The position numbers and the translations under genes were made by a program. A stretch of DNA of 12,876 nucleotides from JANMQK01 sp031370485 (GTDB lineage: Bacteria; Acidobacteriota; Polarisedimenticolia; Gp22-AA2), in NCBI GenBank assembly GCA_031370485.1, contig JANMQK010000344.1, forward strand, positions 1 through 12,876. Reading direction: 5' to 3'. Within the stretch, counting starts at the first letter, position 1; the number at the start of each line of letters is the position of its first letter. This document shows, piece by piece, positions 1-6,992 of the stretch. Below the pieces are notes generated by a model. That model did no database searches. It was not told where the DNA came from and saw nothing but the letters and a program-made list of their open reading frames with translations.

Positions 1-77
1 GCCGCGACGATCCGCTCGAGCCGTTCGAGCGCCTGCTCGAAGCCCGGCTCCTTAGAACCCTTCTTCGCGCGTGGCAT
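1..77 (-). CDS. xseB: Exodeoxyribonuclease VII small subunit (5' part only, runs off left edge)
   Basis: Only the first 25 codons are inside the window; the gene continues beyond base 1. The visible protein starts MPRAKKGSKEPGFEQALERL and continues ERIVAA. This matches the start of XseB, in which a short basic leader is followed by a 'FEEAL.RLE.IV' helix. XseB is the small helical subunit that binds several-to-one to XseA and forms exonuclease VII, a cytoplasmic single-strand DNA nuclease. The ATG at 75-77 has an upstream GGAGG with suitable spacing. The gene overlaps the 3' end of xseA by 26 bases, implying translational coupling. Identification rests on the motif plus position after xseA. 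Confidence 0.85.
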   Translation of the reverse strand, partial: MPRAKKGSKEPGFEQALERLERIVA

Positions 78-1455
78 TTTCGACCTCCTTGACCTCGCAG
101 CCCAGCCGTCCGCGATGCAGGCGGATCTGCACCGCGTCGCCGGGTCGGGCCGCCCCGGCGTCCTTGAGGATGTCTCCGCTCCGGTCGAGCCGGCAGATGG
201 CGTAGCCGCGGGACAGGACCGCGCGCGGGGCGAGGGCGTCGAGCCGCTGGGCGTAGGCGGCCGCGCGCAGGCGGTCGCGCCGCAGCCGGGACGCTCCGGC
301 GGCGTGCAGCATCTTTTCCAGGGCCGCACAGGAGGCCCGGCGCCCGTGGAGCCTTTCGGCGAGCCGCTGGGGGGTCATGCGCTGCGCCAGCATCTCGAGG
401 AGGTGGCGGCCTTCCCTGTGACGTCGCTCGAGGGCGCCACGCAGCCTGGAGGTCAGATCGTCCACGCTCAGCATCGCGTCGCGCACGCGTCCCGGGATCG
501 ACGCCAGCGCGGCGGCGGCCGCGGTCCGCTCGGCCCGGCGGCGCAGCCCGGCCAGGCGCAGGCGCACGGCCGCGAGCAGCCTCGCGCGCTGCGCCAGGAT
601 CTGTTCGAGCAGCTCGCGCTTCGACCGCACCACCATCTCGGCCGCGGCCGAGGGGGTAGGCGCCCTGAGGTCTGCGACCATGTCCGAGATGGTGACGTCG
701 ATCTCGTGGCCGACGGCCGAGATCACCGGGATCGCGGAGGCCACGATCGCCCGCGCCACCGTCTCCTCGTTGAACGGCCAGAGATCCTCGAGCGACCCCC
801 CGCCGCGGGTGACGATGAGGACATCGGTGCCGCCGAGACGGTTGAGCGCCCGGATCCCGGAGACGATCTCCGCCGCGGCGCCCTCGCCCTGGACACGCGC
901 CGGGGCGATCACCACCTGGAGGTTGGCGAACCGCCGCCGCAGCACCCTGAGGATGTCCCGGACGGCCGCGCCCGAGGGAGAGGTCACGATGCCGATGCGG
1001 CGCGGGAGATGGGGGATCGGACGCTTGCGGGCCCGGTCGAAAAGCCCCTCGGCCTGCAGGCGGGTCTTCAGCTGCTCGAACGCCAGCTGCAGCGCGCCGT
1101 ACCCCGCGGGCTCGAGCGCCTCGACGATGATCTGGTACGAACCCCTGGCCTCGTAGAGCCCGACGCGGCCCCGGGCCAGGACCTTGAGCCCGTCCTCCAG
1201 GCGGAAGCGCAGACCCTGGCCCTGCCCCCGGAACAGGACCGCGGCGATCTGGGCCGAGGCGTCCTTGAGCGTGAAGTACGTGTGGCCGGAGGGGTAGCGC
1301 CGGACGTTGCTGATCTCCCCCTCCACCCAGATCGTCTGGAGCGAGGACTCGAGAATGCCGCGCACCAGCGCATTGAGCTCGCTGACGGTGAGGATCCTGC
1401 GTTCGTCGCGCGGGGAGCCCGCCGGAGCGGGGGGCTCGTCAAACAGGCTGCGCAT
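52..1455 (-). CDS. xseA: Exodeoxyribonuclease VII large subunit
   Basis: The protein is 467 aa, normal for XseA. It is the catalytic subunit of exonuclease VII, which degrades single-stranded DNA from both ends in repair. The N-terminal OB fold covers about residues 20-115 (ILTVSELNALVRGILE, then the 'WVEGEISN' and 'SGHTYFTLKD' blocks). The catalytic core shows GIVTSPSGAAVRDIL at about 155-169, GGGSLEDLWPFNEE at 218-231 and GHEIDVTISD at 249-258. A long Arg/Ala-rich helical region follows, as expected for the coiled-coil arm that carries XseB. I chose the ATG at 1455 because GGGAGG lies just upstream and the protein then begins before the OB fold. A longer upstream extension in the same frame only reads through ymdB. 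It overlaps ymdB by 17 bases and xseB by 26, so the three are one coupled unit. Confidence 0.96.
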   Translation of the reverse strand: MRSLFDEPPAPAGSPRDERRILTVSELNALVRGILESSLQTIWVEGEISNVRRYPSGHTYFTLKDASAQIAAVLFRGQGQGLRFRLEDGLKVLARGRVGLYEARGSYQIIVEALEPAGYGALQLAFEQLKTRLQAEGLFDRARKRPIPHLPRRIGIVTSPSGAAVRDILRVLRRRFANLQVVIAPARVQGEGAAAEIVSGIRALNRLGGTDVLIVTRGGGSLEDLWPFNEETVARAIVASAIPVISAVGHEIDVTISDMVADLRAPTPSAAAEMVVRSKRELLEQILAQRARLLAAVRLRLAGLRRRAERTAAAAALASIPGRVRDAMLSVDDLTSRLRGALERRHREGRHLLEMLAQRMTPQRLAERLHGRRASCAALEKMLHAAGASRLRRDRLRAAAYAQRLDALAPRAVLSRGYAICRLDRSGDILKDAGAARPGDAVQIRLHRGRLGCEVKEVENATREEGF

Positions 1456-2257
1456 CGTCCCTCCCGGAGGCGTCCTGGGATGCCCGCAGCTGGATTCTCT
1501 CGATGGAGCGCGCGCGGCCCGTCGCCGGGTCGACCTCCAGCAGGACGCCGCACAGTCGCGGGTCGCGCTTCGCCGTGCTGAAACGGACGGGCATCCCCGT
1601 GAGAAACTTGCGCAGCGCAAGCGCCTTCTCGATGCCGATCACCGAGTCGTAGGGCCCGGTCATGCCGAGGTCGGTGATGTAGGCGGTGCCGCCCGGCAGC
1701 ACGATCTCGTCGGCGGTCTGGACGTGGGTGTGGGTCCCGAAGACGGCGCTGACCCTGCCGTCGAGGTGCCAGCCCATGGCGGATTTCTCCGAGGTCGCCT
1801 CGGCGTGCATGTCGACCAGGATGACCCTGGCGCGCCCCTTGATCTTCTTCAGCACGGCGTCGGCCGCGCGAAACGGGTCGTCGCAGGGGGGCATGAACAC
1901 CCGCCCCATCAGGTTCACGACGGCCACCGGCACCCCCGCCGGGCTCTCCCCGACGTATAGACCCGATCCCGGGGACCCTTCGGGGTAGTTCAGCGGCCGC
2001 AGCAGGCGCGGCTGGCCGGGGAGGTAGTCGATGATCTCCTGCTTGTCCCAGATGTGGTTCCCGGAGGTCAGGCAGTCCAGGCCGCACGCGAGAAGCTCCT
2101 CGGCCAGGTCGGGGGTGATGCCGAACCCGTCGGCGGCGTTCTCCACGTTGGCGATGGAGAAATCGATCTGCCGCTCGGCGATCAGCCGGGGCAGGTGCGT
2201 CTGGACAAGGCGGCGGCCGGCCTTGCCGTTGACGTCTCCGAGACAGAGTACCCGCAT
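1439..2257 (-). CDS. ymdB: YmdB-type metallophosphoesterase (TIGR00282 family, putative 2',3'-cyclic nucleotide phosphodiesterase)
   Basis: The protein is 272 aa, usual for this family of dimetal phosphodiesterases. B. subtilis YmdB acts on 2',3'-cAMP and affects biofilm and motility decisions. All expected metal and catalytic positions are visible: D8 in GDVNGKAG, E39-N40 in NVENAADGFG, N67-H68 in SGNHIWD, H151 in DMHAEATSEK, and H176 and H178 in FGTHTHVQTADE. One small variation is NVEN where NGEN is more common. The ATG lies 10 bases after the rny stop, and GAGGGG overlapping that stop serves as ribosome binding site. The 3' end overlaps xseA by 17 bases. The rny-ymdB adjacency is common in bacteria and suggests a link to RNA turnover products. 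The substrate here is inferred from the family. Confidence 0.93.
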   Translation of the reverse strand: MRVLCLGDVNGKAGRRLVQTHLPRLIAERQIDFSIANVENAADGFGITPDLAEELLACGLDCLTSGNHIWDKQEIIDYLPGQPRLLRPLNYPEGSPGSGLYVGESPAGVPVAVVNLMGRVFMPPCDDPFRAADAVLKKIKGRARVILVDMHAEATSEKSAMGWHLDGRVSAVFGTHTHVQTADEIVLPGGTAYITDLGMTGPYDSVIGIEKALALRKFLTGMPVRFSTAKRDPRLCGVLLEVDPATGRARSIERIQLRASQDASGRDDAQPV

Positions 2258-2267
2258 TCCCGTCCCC

Positions 2268-3824
2268 TCAGGTCGCGTAGTCCACGGCGCGCGTCTCGCG
2301 GATCACGCTGACGCGGATGGTGCCCGAAAACTGCACCTCCTGCTGGATGCGCGTGGTGATGTCCTTCGAAAGCCAGATGACGTCGCTGTCGGAGGCTTCC
2401 TTCGATTCAACGATCACCCGGATCTCCTTGCCGGAGCGCATGGCGAACGCCTTGCTCACCCCGCTGAAGGAGGAGGCGATGTCCTCGAGGTGCCGCATCC
2501 GCTCGATGAAGATCTCGAGGTTGGAATCGAGCTCTCCCGGACGGGCGATCGCCACCCGTTCCGCGACCTTGAGGAGGATCGCCTCCACCGAGGGCTCCGG
2601 AGCCTCCCCGTGCAGCGCGCGGATGGCCTGCACCACTTGAGGATCCTCGCCGAACTTGGCCGCCAGGTCGGCGCTCACCAGGAGGGGGTGCGTGGCGGTC
2701 GCCTCCCCCTCCTCGACCTGGCCGATCTCGTGGAGCAACCCGGCCCGCCGGGCCACCTCCGCCTGCGCGCCCATCATGACGGCCATCTGCTGGGCCAGCC
2801 GCGCCACGGCGAGGGAATGATCGAGGAGGTTGTACCCTTCGACGATCCGGTACTTGAGCCGGCCGAGAAGGCGGGTCACGCGGGGAGGCAGGCCGGTGAT
2901 CCCCAGCTCGAAGGCGGCCGCCTCGCCCAGGCTCTCGAGCCCCTGCTCCATCTCGGCGCGGGTCCTTTCGACGACTTCCTCGATCCGGGCCGGATGGATG
3001 CGCCCGTCCTCGATGAGCCTCTCGATGGCGGCGCAGGCGACGGCCCGGCGGAAGGGATCGAAGCCGGAAAGCACGATCGCCTGTGGTGTTTCGTCGACGA
3101 TGAGGTCGACACCGGTCGCCATCTCGATCGCCCGTATGTTGCGGCCCTCGCGCCCGATGATCCGCCCCTTCATGTCGTCGCTCGGCAGCTTGACGACGGT
3201 GACGACATTGTCGACGATCGCCCCGGTCGGCAGCCTCTGGATCGCTTCGGCGACCAGCCGCCGCGCGCGCCCGGCGGCCTGCCCGCGGGCCTCTTCCTCG
3301 GAGCGGCGGATGATGGACGCCGCTTCCTGCCTGGCTTCGGCCTCGATCTCGCGAACCAGGTCGCGGCGGGCCTGCAGGGCCGAGAGCCCGGCGATCCTCT
3401 CGAGCCTTGCCCGTCTCTCCAGGAGGAGCGCCTGCGCCTCCTTCTCCTGCCCGGCCAGGGTCTGCTCGCGCCCGCTCAGGCGGGCCTCGCGGTCGTCCTG
3501 CTCCTGTTGTTTCTGCCCCAGGAGCTGCAGGCGGCGCATCAGGTTCCTCTCCTGCTCTCGCAGCCGCTCCTCGGTGGCCTGGAGCTCCTGGCGCCGCTTG
3601 CGCGCCTCGGCCTCGTACTGGGCCTCCGCCGTCGTCCGTCGCTCCTCGAGCTCGAGTTCGATCTCCGTCAGGCGGACCTGCGCCCGGCTCTCGGCCTCCC
3701 GTGTGATGGCGTCGGCGCGCTCGCGGGCATGCGCCAGGATCCTCCGCGAGGCCGCCCGCGCGGCGAAGCCGATCGCGACCGCCGCCGCGACGAGGAGAAC
3801 CGCAACCAGAATAGCTTGAAGCAT
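2268..3824 (-). CDS. rny: Ribonuclease Y (membrane-anchored endoribonuclease) with altered HD residues
   Basis: The protein is 518 aa, the normal length for RNase Y, which starts mRNA decay at the inner membrane. Residues 2-22 form a hydrophobic segment (ILVAVLLVAAAVAIGFAARA). A charged Glu/Arg/Gln-rich coiled coil follows to about residue 200. The KH domain has GRIIGREGRN at 220-229, followed by GVDLIVDETP and GRIHPARIEE. The HD region spans about 330-425, and the conserved tail ends SVIRETRAVDYAT. The HD metal motif is unusual. H336 (LDHS) and H365 are kept, but the Asp of 'HD' is E366 (LLHEIG). 'HHGD' is LHGE (404-407), and the last metal Asp ('AAD') is E422 (VAERVAIARPG). The ATG at 3824 follows GAGGG and starts right at the membrane segment. 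Family identity is firm; full activity is uncertain because of these changes. Confidence 0.95.
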   Translation of the reverse strand: MLQAILVAVLLVAAAVAIGFAARAASRRILAHARERADAITREAESRAQVRLTEIELELEERRTTAEAQYEAEARKRRQELQATEERLREQERNLMRRLQLLGQKQQEQDDREARLSGREQTLAGQEKEAQALLLERRARLERIAGLSALQARRDLVREIEAEARQEAASIIRRSEEEARGQAAGRARRLVAEAIQRLPTGAIVDNVVTVVKLPSDDMKGRIIGREGRNIRAIEMATGVDLIVDETPQAIVLSGFDPFRRAVACAAIERLIEDGRIHPARIEEVVERTRAEMEQGLESLGEAAAFELGITGLPPRVTRLLGRLKYRIVEGYNLLDHSLAVARLAQQMAVMMGAQAEVARRAGLLHEIGQVEEGEATATHPLLVSADLAAKFGEDPQVVQAIRALHGEAPEPSVEAILLKVAERVAIARPGELDSNLEIFIERMRHLEDIASSFSGVSKAFAMRSGKEIRVIVESKEASDSDVIWLSKDITTRIQQEVQFSGTIRVSVIRETRAVDYAT

Positions 3825-3853
3825 CGAGCCCTCGTGTCTCCCGTGTCATCTCC

Positions 3854-3874
3854 CCGGCCTGCGGCGCAGGCCGG
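3854..3874 (-). promoter_or_regulatory. GC-rich hairpin in the rny 5' leader
   Basis: A perfect 9-bp inverted repeat, 3854-3862 with 3866-3874 (CCGGCCTGC / GCAGGCCGG), leaves a 3-base loop. It lies 30 bases upstream of the rny start codon. No U-run follows in the minus-strand direction, so it does not look like an intrinsic terminator. It may stabilise the rny mRNA end or modulate translation or decay, including feedback by RNase Y itself; that role is inference. Confidence 0.6.
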
Positions 3875-3938
3875 AGGCGGGGGGAATGCCTTGCGGACAC
3901 CAGGGATTCCCGGGAAGGGACCGCCCGCTGGAGGGTGG

Positions 3939-3955
3939 AAAAAAAGAACCCCCGC
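3939..3955 (-). terminator. Intrinsic terminator-like end of 6S RNA
   Basis: In RNA sense the 3' arm of the 6S closing stem (GCGGGGG, 3955-3949) is followed by UUC and seven U residues (3945-3939). The partner arm is CCCCUGC at 4119-4113. A shorter local hairpin (CCCUC with GGGGG) is also possible. Either gives a GC stem followed by a U-tract, as in rho-independent terminators. Confidence 0.7.
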
Positions 3956-4131
3956 TAGGCCGTGTGGAGGGACGCTATTTGAACCTGGCGCACCAGCGTG
4001 GGAACCCAGCCGGCCGCTTCAGGCCTCGCCGCTGGGGCGAAGCTCACCACGGTCGGACACAGGCTCCCATTCAAATAGTGTTGGCTCAAAATGCCCATCC
4101 ATCACGAACCGCGCAGGGGAATGGGAAGCCA
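3946..4131 (-). ncRNA. ssrS: 6S RNA (RNA polymerase-binding regulatory RNA)
   Basis: The inferred transcript is about 186 nt, close to the 184 nt of E. coli 6S RNA, and it folds as a long rod. The outer stem pairs CCCCUGC (4119-4113) with GCGGGGG (3955-3949). The next stem pairs GUG-a-UGGA-u-GGG (4105-4094) with CCCUCCACAC (3971-3962). UUUGAGCC (4090-4083) pairs with GGUUCAAA (3985-3978), as UGAGCC/GGUUCA does in E. coli. A 13 x 13 nt open central bubble follows (4082-4070 and 3998-3986). UGGGA then pairs with UCCCA, and an 8-bp apical hairpin (4043-4036 with 4030-4023) caps the rod. The GGUGAGC...CGAG...GCCU block resembles the E. coli apical arm. The gene lies just downstream of zapA, the classic ssrS neighbour. 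6S RNA mimics an open promoter and binds housekeeping RNA polymerase. The exact ends are estimates. Confidence 0.88.
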
Positions 4132-4136
4132 TCGGC

Positions 4137-4165
4137 ATCCTACGACTCCGCGCGGCACGCGTCAA
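4137..4165 (-). promoter_or_regulatory. Sigma70-type promoter of 6S RNA
   Basis: A -35 box TTGACG (4165-4160) is separated by 17 bases from a -10 box TAGGAT (4142-4137). The predicted start is near 4130-4132, which gives a transcript of 6S length ending at the U-tract. The promoter sits 22 bases after the zapA stop codon, so 6S RNA can be made independently of the upstream operon. Confidence 0.75.
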
Positions 4166-4187
4166 GACCCCCCGGAACGCCCGCGTG

Positions 4188-4487
4188 TCAATCTTCTGCA
4201 AAGCAGCCCTCGAGAATGTCGATCAGCCGGGCCACGCGGTCGGCCCCGCCCGGCGCGACCTCGGGGTCGGAGAGCCGCCCGCGGCGCGACTCGTCGGCGA
4301 TATTCAGCGCGGCGAGGATCGCAACCTTGAGGGAATCCACCGTGGCGGTCGCGTCCGCGACCTCCCGCATCCTGCGATCCACGTAGGCGGCAAGGTCCTC
4401 CATGTAGCCGGCCTCCCCCTCGCCCCGGATGTTGTAGGACTGCCCGTATATCTCGACCTGCACCAGATGGGACTGCGCGTTGTCCAT
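4188..4487 (-). CDS. zapA: Cell division protein ZapA
   Basis: The protein is 99 aa, normal for ZapA, a small cytoplasmic protein that cross-links FtsZ filaments at the Z-ring. The N-terminal globular part shows VQVEIYGQSYNIRGEGEAG at about residues 9-27. The helical part has the family pattern LAAYVDRRMREVADA...VAILAALNIADE. The ATG at 4487 follows GGGAG with 8-base spacing; a TTG five codons upstream falls on the ribosome binding site and is less likely. It follows the coiled-coil gene by 39 bases and precedes the 6S RNA promoter. The zapA-6S RNA adjacency supports both calls. Confidence 0.93.
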   Translation of the reverse strand: MDNAQSHLVQVEIYGQSYNIRGEGEAGYMEDLAAYVDRRMREVADATATVDSLKVAILAALNIADESRRGRLSDPEVAPGGADRVARLIDILEGCFAED

Positions 4488-4526
4488 GATTCTCGCTCCC
4501 AAGGGCGCCTGAGGCGGCGCGGCGGC

Positions 4527-4850
4527 TCAGTGGTCCTTGCGGCTTTCCACGGGTGTCTCGTCCAGGTGGCTCATCATCTCAAGCATCCGCGTGACCTTCC
4601 CGCGGATCTCGAGCCGTTCGTCCTTGAGGATGTCCAGGTGCTCCGTGATCTCCTGCATCTCGCGGCGCTCCTTCTCGGAGGCCGCCGACCGGCTCTGGGC
4701 CTGGGCCAGGGCCTCCTGCGACTTTTCGAGGCTGGCAAGGGCCGCGTCCCGCTCCCGGCGCAGCGACCGGATCAGCTCCGTGGCCTTGACAATCTTCTGC
4801 TCGAGCAGGTCGAGCTGCTGCAGGTCCACCATCGTCCTCTTCCGCTCCAT
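4527..4850 (-). CDS. Small coiled-coil protein, ZapB-like candidate
   Basis: The protein is 107 aa and is almost entirely predicted helix. Runs such as LDLLEQKIVKATELIRSL and EALAQAQSRSAASEKERREM are rich in Glu, Arg, Lys, Gln and Leu, with heptad-like spacing; there is no membrane segment or enzymatic motif. ZapB is a small coiled-coil partner of ZapA, and the position immediately upstream of zapA supports that role. Coiled coils are weak evidence alone, so I leave the symbol blank. I chose the ATG at 4850 because GGAGG lies 8 bases upstream. A GTG at 4895 overlapping the pheT stop would add 15 residues but has a badly spaced ribosome binding site. Confidence 0.8.
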   Translation of the reverse strand: MERKRTMVDLQQLDLLEQKIVKATELIRSLRRERDAALASLEKSQEALAQAQSRSAASEKERREMQEITEHLDILKDERLEIRGKVTRMLEMMSHLDETPVESRKDH

Positions 4851-4891
4851 CAGCGTATCCTCCCGCGCTGTCCGCGGCTCAACGGCCCGCG

Positions 4892-6967
4892 TCACTCCTG
4901 TTGGGCGCCCCGCAGCCTGGCGCCGAGCTTCGCGCCCAGGGCCGCGACGATGGAATCCTGGGCGCGTTGCACTTCGTCCGCCTCCAGCGTTCGTTCCGGG
5001 TGCTGGAAGACAACCTGAATCGCAAGGCCGGCGTGGCCCGGGGGGAGGCCGGCCCCCTGGTACCGGTCGAACACCGCGACGGCCGCGATCGGTACCGGTC
5101 CCGCGGCGCGCACGACCCGCTCGATCGCCTCGAAGCGGACCGACCGATCCACCACCAGGGCCAGGTCGCGCCGGGCCGCGGGATAGCGCGGCAGCGGGCT
5201 GTAGCGCCTCCCGCCGTGCGGTTCCAAAAGAAGCGCGTCGAGATCCACCTCGCCCCCGAAGACGGGCCGGTCGATGCCGTAGCGCTGCAGGACAGGAAAA
5301 GCGATCTCTCCGGCCACCCCGAGGACATGTCCCCCCACCGCGACCCTGAGCGCGCTGCCGGCCGCCAGGAAAGTGATTCTATCCGAAGAGAACGTCAGCG
5401 GGGGAAGCCCCAGGACCTCGCCGAGGACTTCCGCCGTCCCGCGCGCGTCATGCACGTCGACCTCGCGACGGGGGAGGCTCCAATGAACGGGAAGTCCGCG
5501 CCCGGTGAGAAGCCAGGCGAGGAGCCTCCGCTCGCCGGGGACGGGCGTCGCTCGGCGGAACACCGTGCCGACCTCAAAGAGATGGCAGCCGGACACCCCG
5601 TGATTGAGGTTGTGGGAGACGTTGCGCAGCAGGCCCGGCAGCAGGCTCGGGCGCAGGAAGGAGGCCTGCGCCTGCAGCGGGTTCTCGATGGCGACCGGCT
5701 GTCCTCCCTCCTCGTCGAACAGCAGGCATTCCTCCCTGTCGATCATGGCGTAGTTGATCGCCTCGGAGAGGCCGGCGGCGAGCAGCCCGCGGCGGGCGGC
5801 CGCGATCCGGCGCTCCTCGAGGGTGCGTCCGCCGCCGTCGTCCGGCAGTAGCGGCAGCCTTCCCGGGATGCCGTCGTAACCCTGGTGCCGCGCGAGCTCC
5901 TCGATCAGGTCCGCCTCGCGCCGGACGTCGTCGCGGAACGCGGGAACCGTCACGCGCCACGCCCCCGGCTCTCCGTCCGCGACGGCGAACGACAGCCGCG
6001 TGAGCGCGCCCCGCATGGCGGGCTCTTCGATGGGCGCTCCGAGCAGGGCGCCGGCGCGCGCGGGGCGGAACGACACCACGCGCGCGGGTTGCCGTCCCGG
6101 GTAGAGGTCGATGGGCGGATCGGTCACGGTGCCCCCCGCGGCCTCGGCGATGATGGAGGCGGCGCGGTCGAGCGCCTGGAGGGTCGCCTCCGGATCCGCG
6201 CCGCGCTCGAACCGGTGGGATGCCTCGGTCCGCAGCCCCAGGGCCCGCGCCGTCCTCCGCACCGAGACCGGGTCGAACCAGGCGCTCTCGAGGAGCACGT
6301 TCCGGGTGCCGTCGGCGATCTCGGAAGCACGGCCCCCCATGATCCCGGCCAGCGCCACGGGCACGCGCGCGTCGGCGATCACGAGCATCTTCGGGGTCAG
6401 GGCGCGCTCGATCCCGTCCAGCGTCGTCATCGTCTCACCGGAGCGGGCGAGACGGACGACGACGCGCCGCTCCGACAGGCGATCGAGATCGAACGGGTGC
6501 AACGGGTGCCCGATCTCCCAGAGCACGAAATTCGTCGCGTCCACCACGTTGTTGATCGGCCGCTGGCCGATCGACTCGAGCCTCCGCCGGAGCCACTCCG
6601 GGCTTGGCCCCACCCGCAGGCCGAGCACGCAGCGGGCGCTGTAACGCCGGCAGAGTGCGGGGTCCTCGATGGCGACAGTCGCCGATTGCGCCGTTGGCGG
6701 CCCGCCGGCAAGGGGAGGCGTCACCGGATGGCGAAGCGCCGACCCGGAGAGCGCCGCGTACTCGCGGGCGACCCCTATGTGGTTCATGCAGTCGGGACGG
6801 TTGGTGAAGATGTCGATGTCGTAAAGGACCTCTTCGGCGCCCTTGCCCGCGGCCCCGCGTTCGACCGCGTCCACCGTGAGACCGGCGGCCGTGAGCCGCT
6901 GCGCGACGCGGTCGGGGTCCTCGGCGATGGTCACGTAATCCTCGAGCCAGGCATGGCTGAACTTCAC
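4892..6967 (-). CDS. pheT: Phenylalanyl-tRNA synthetase beta subunit, short form lacking the N-terminal tRNA-binding OB domain
   Basis: The beta chain of the PheRS (alpha-beta)2 enzyme charges tRNA-Phe and edits mischarged Tyr. The start is a GTG at 6967 with GAGGAG 6 bases upstream, giving MKFSHAWLEDYV, a typical PheT N-terminus. Conserved blocks include VLYDIDIFTNRPDC (47-60), IGVAREYAALSG, INNVVDATNFVLWEIGHPLHPFD (138-160), and ALAGIMGG (205-212). SAWFDPVSVRRTARALGLRT then EASHRFERGAD follow at 228-257. The C-terminal ferredoxin-fold anticodon-binding domain starts near YPAARRDLALVVDRS and runs to the end. At 691 aa it is about 100 aa shorter than E. coli PheT (795). The missing part is the OB-fold tRNA-binding region (HPNADKL / CGAPN motifs) expected between residues about 37 and 47. 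It follows pheS by 25 bases. Confidence 0.96.
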   Translation of the reverse strand: MKFSHAWLEDYVTIAEDPDRVAQRLTAAGLTVDAVERGAAGKGAEEVLYDIDIFTNRPDCMNHIGVAREYAALSGSALRHPVTPPLAGGPPTAQSATVAIEDPALCRRYSARCVLGLRVGPSPEWLRRRLESIGQRPINNVVDATNFVLWEIGHPLHPFDLDRLSERRVVVRLARSGETMTTLDGIERALTPKMLVIADARVPVALAGIMGGRASEIADGTRNVLLESAWFDPVSVRRTARALGLRTEASHRFERGADPEATLQALDRAASIIAEAAGGTVTDPPIDLYPGRQPARVVSFRPARAGALLGAPIEEPAMRGALTRLSFAVADGEPGAWRVTVPAFRDDVRREADLIEELARHQGYDGIPGRLPLLPDDGGGRTLEERRIAAARRGLLAAGLSEAINYAMIDREECLLFDEEGGQPVAIENPLQAQASFLRPSLLPGLLRNVSHNLNHGVSGCHLFEVGTVFRRATPVPGERRLLAWLLTGRGLPVHWSLPRREVDVHDARGTAEVLGEVLGLPPLTFSSDRITFLAAGSALRVAVGGHVLGVAGEIAFPVLQRYGIDRPVFGGEVDLDALLLEPHGGRRYSPLPRYPAARRDLALVVDRSVRFEAIERVVRAAGPVPIAAVAVFDRYQGAGLPPGHAGLAIQVVFQHPERTLEADEVQRAQDSIVAALGAKLGARLRGAQQE

Positions 6968-6992
6968 GGTCGACTCCTCGATACGGCGCGGG

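Noticed and set aside
4019..4201. A 60-codon minus-strand open frame within the 6S RNA region
   Set aside because: No ribosome binding site or motif; it coincides with a structured RNA whose pairing explains the sequence.
2031..5018. A 995-codon plus-strand open frame opposite rny and zapA
   Set aside because: It is antisense to three well-supported genes and the 6S RNA, has low-complexity Arg/Pro/Leu/Gly composition and no known motif. Such long antisense frames are typical of GC-rich codon bias.
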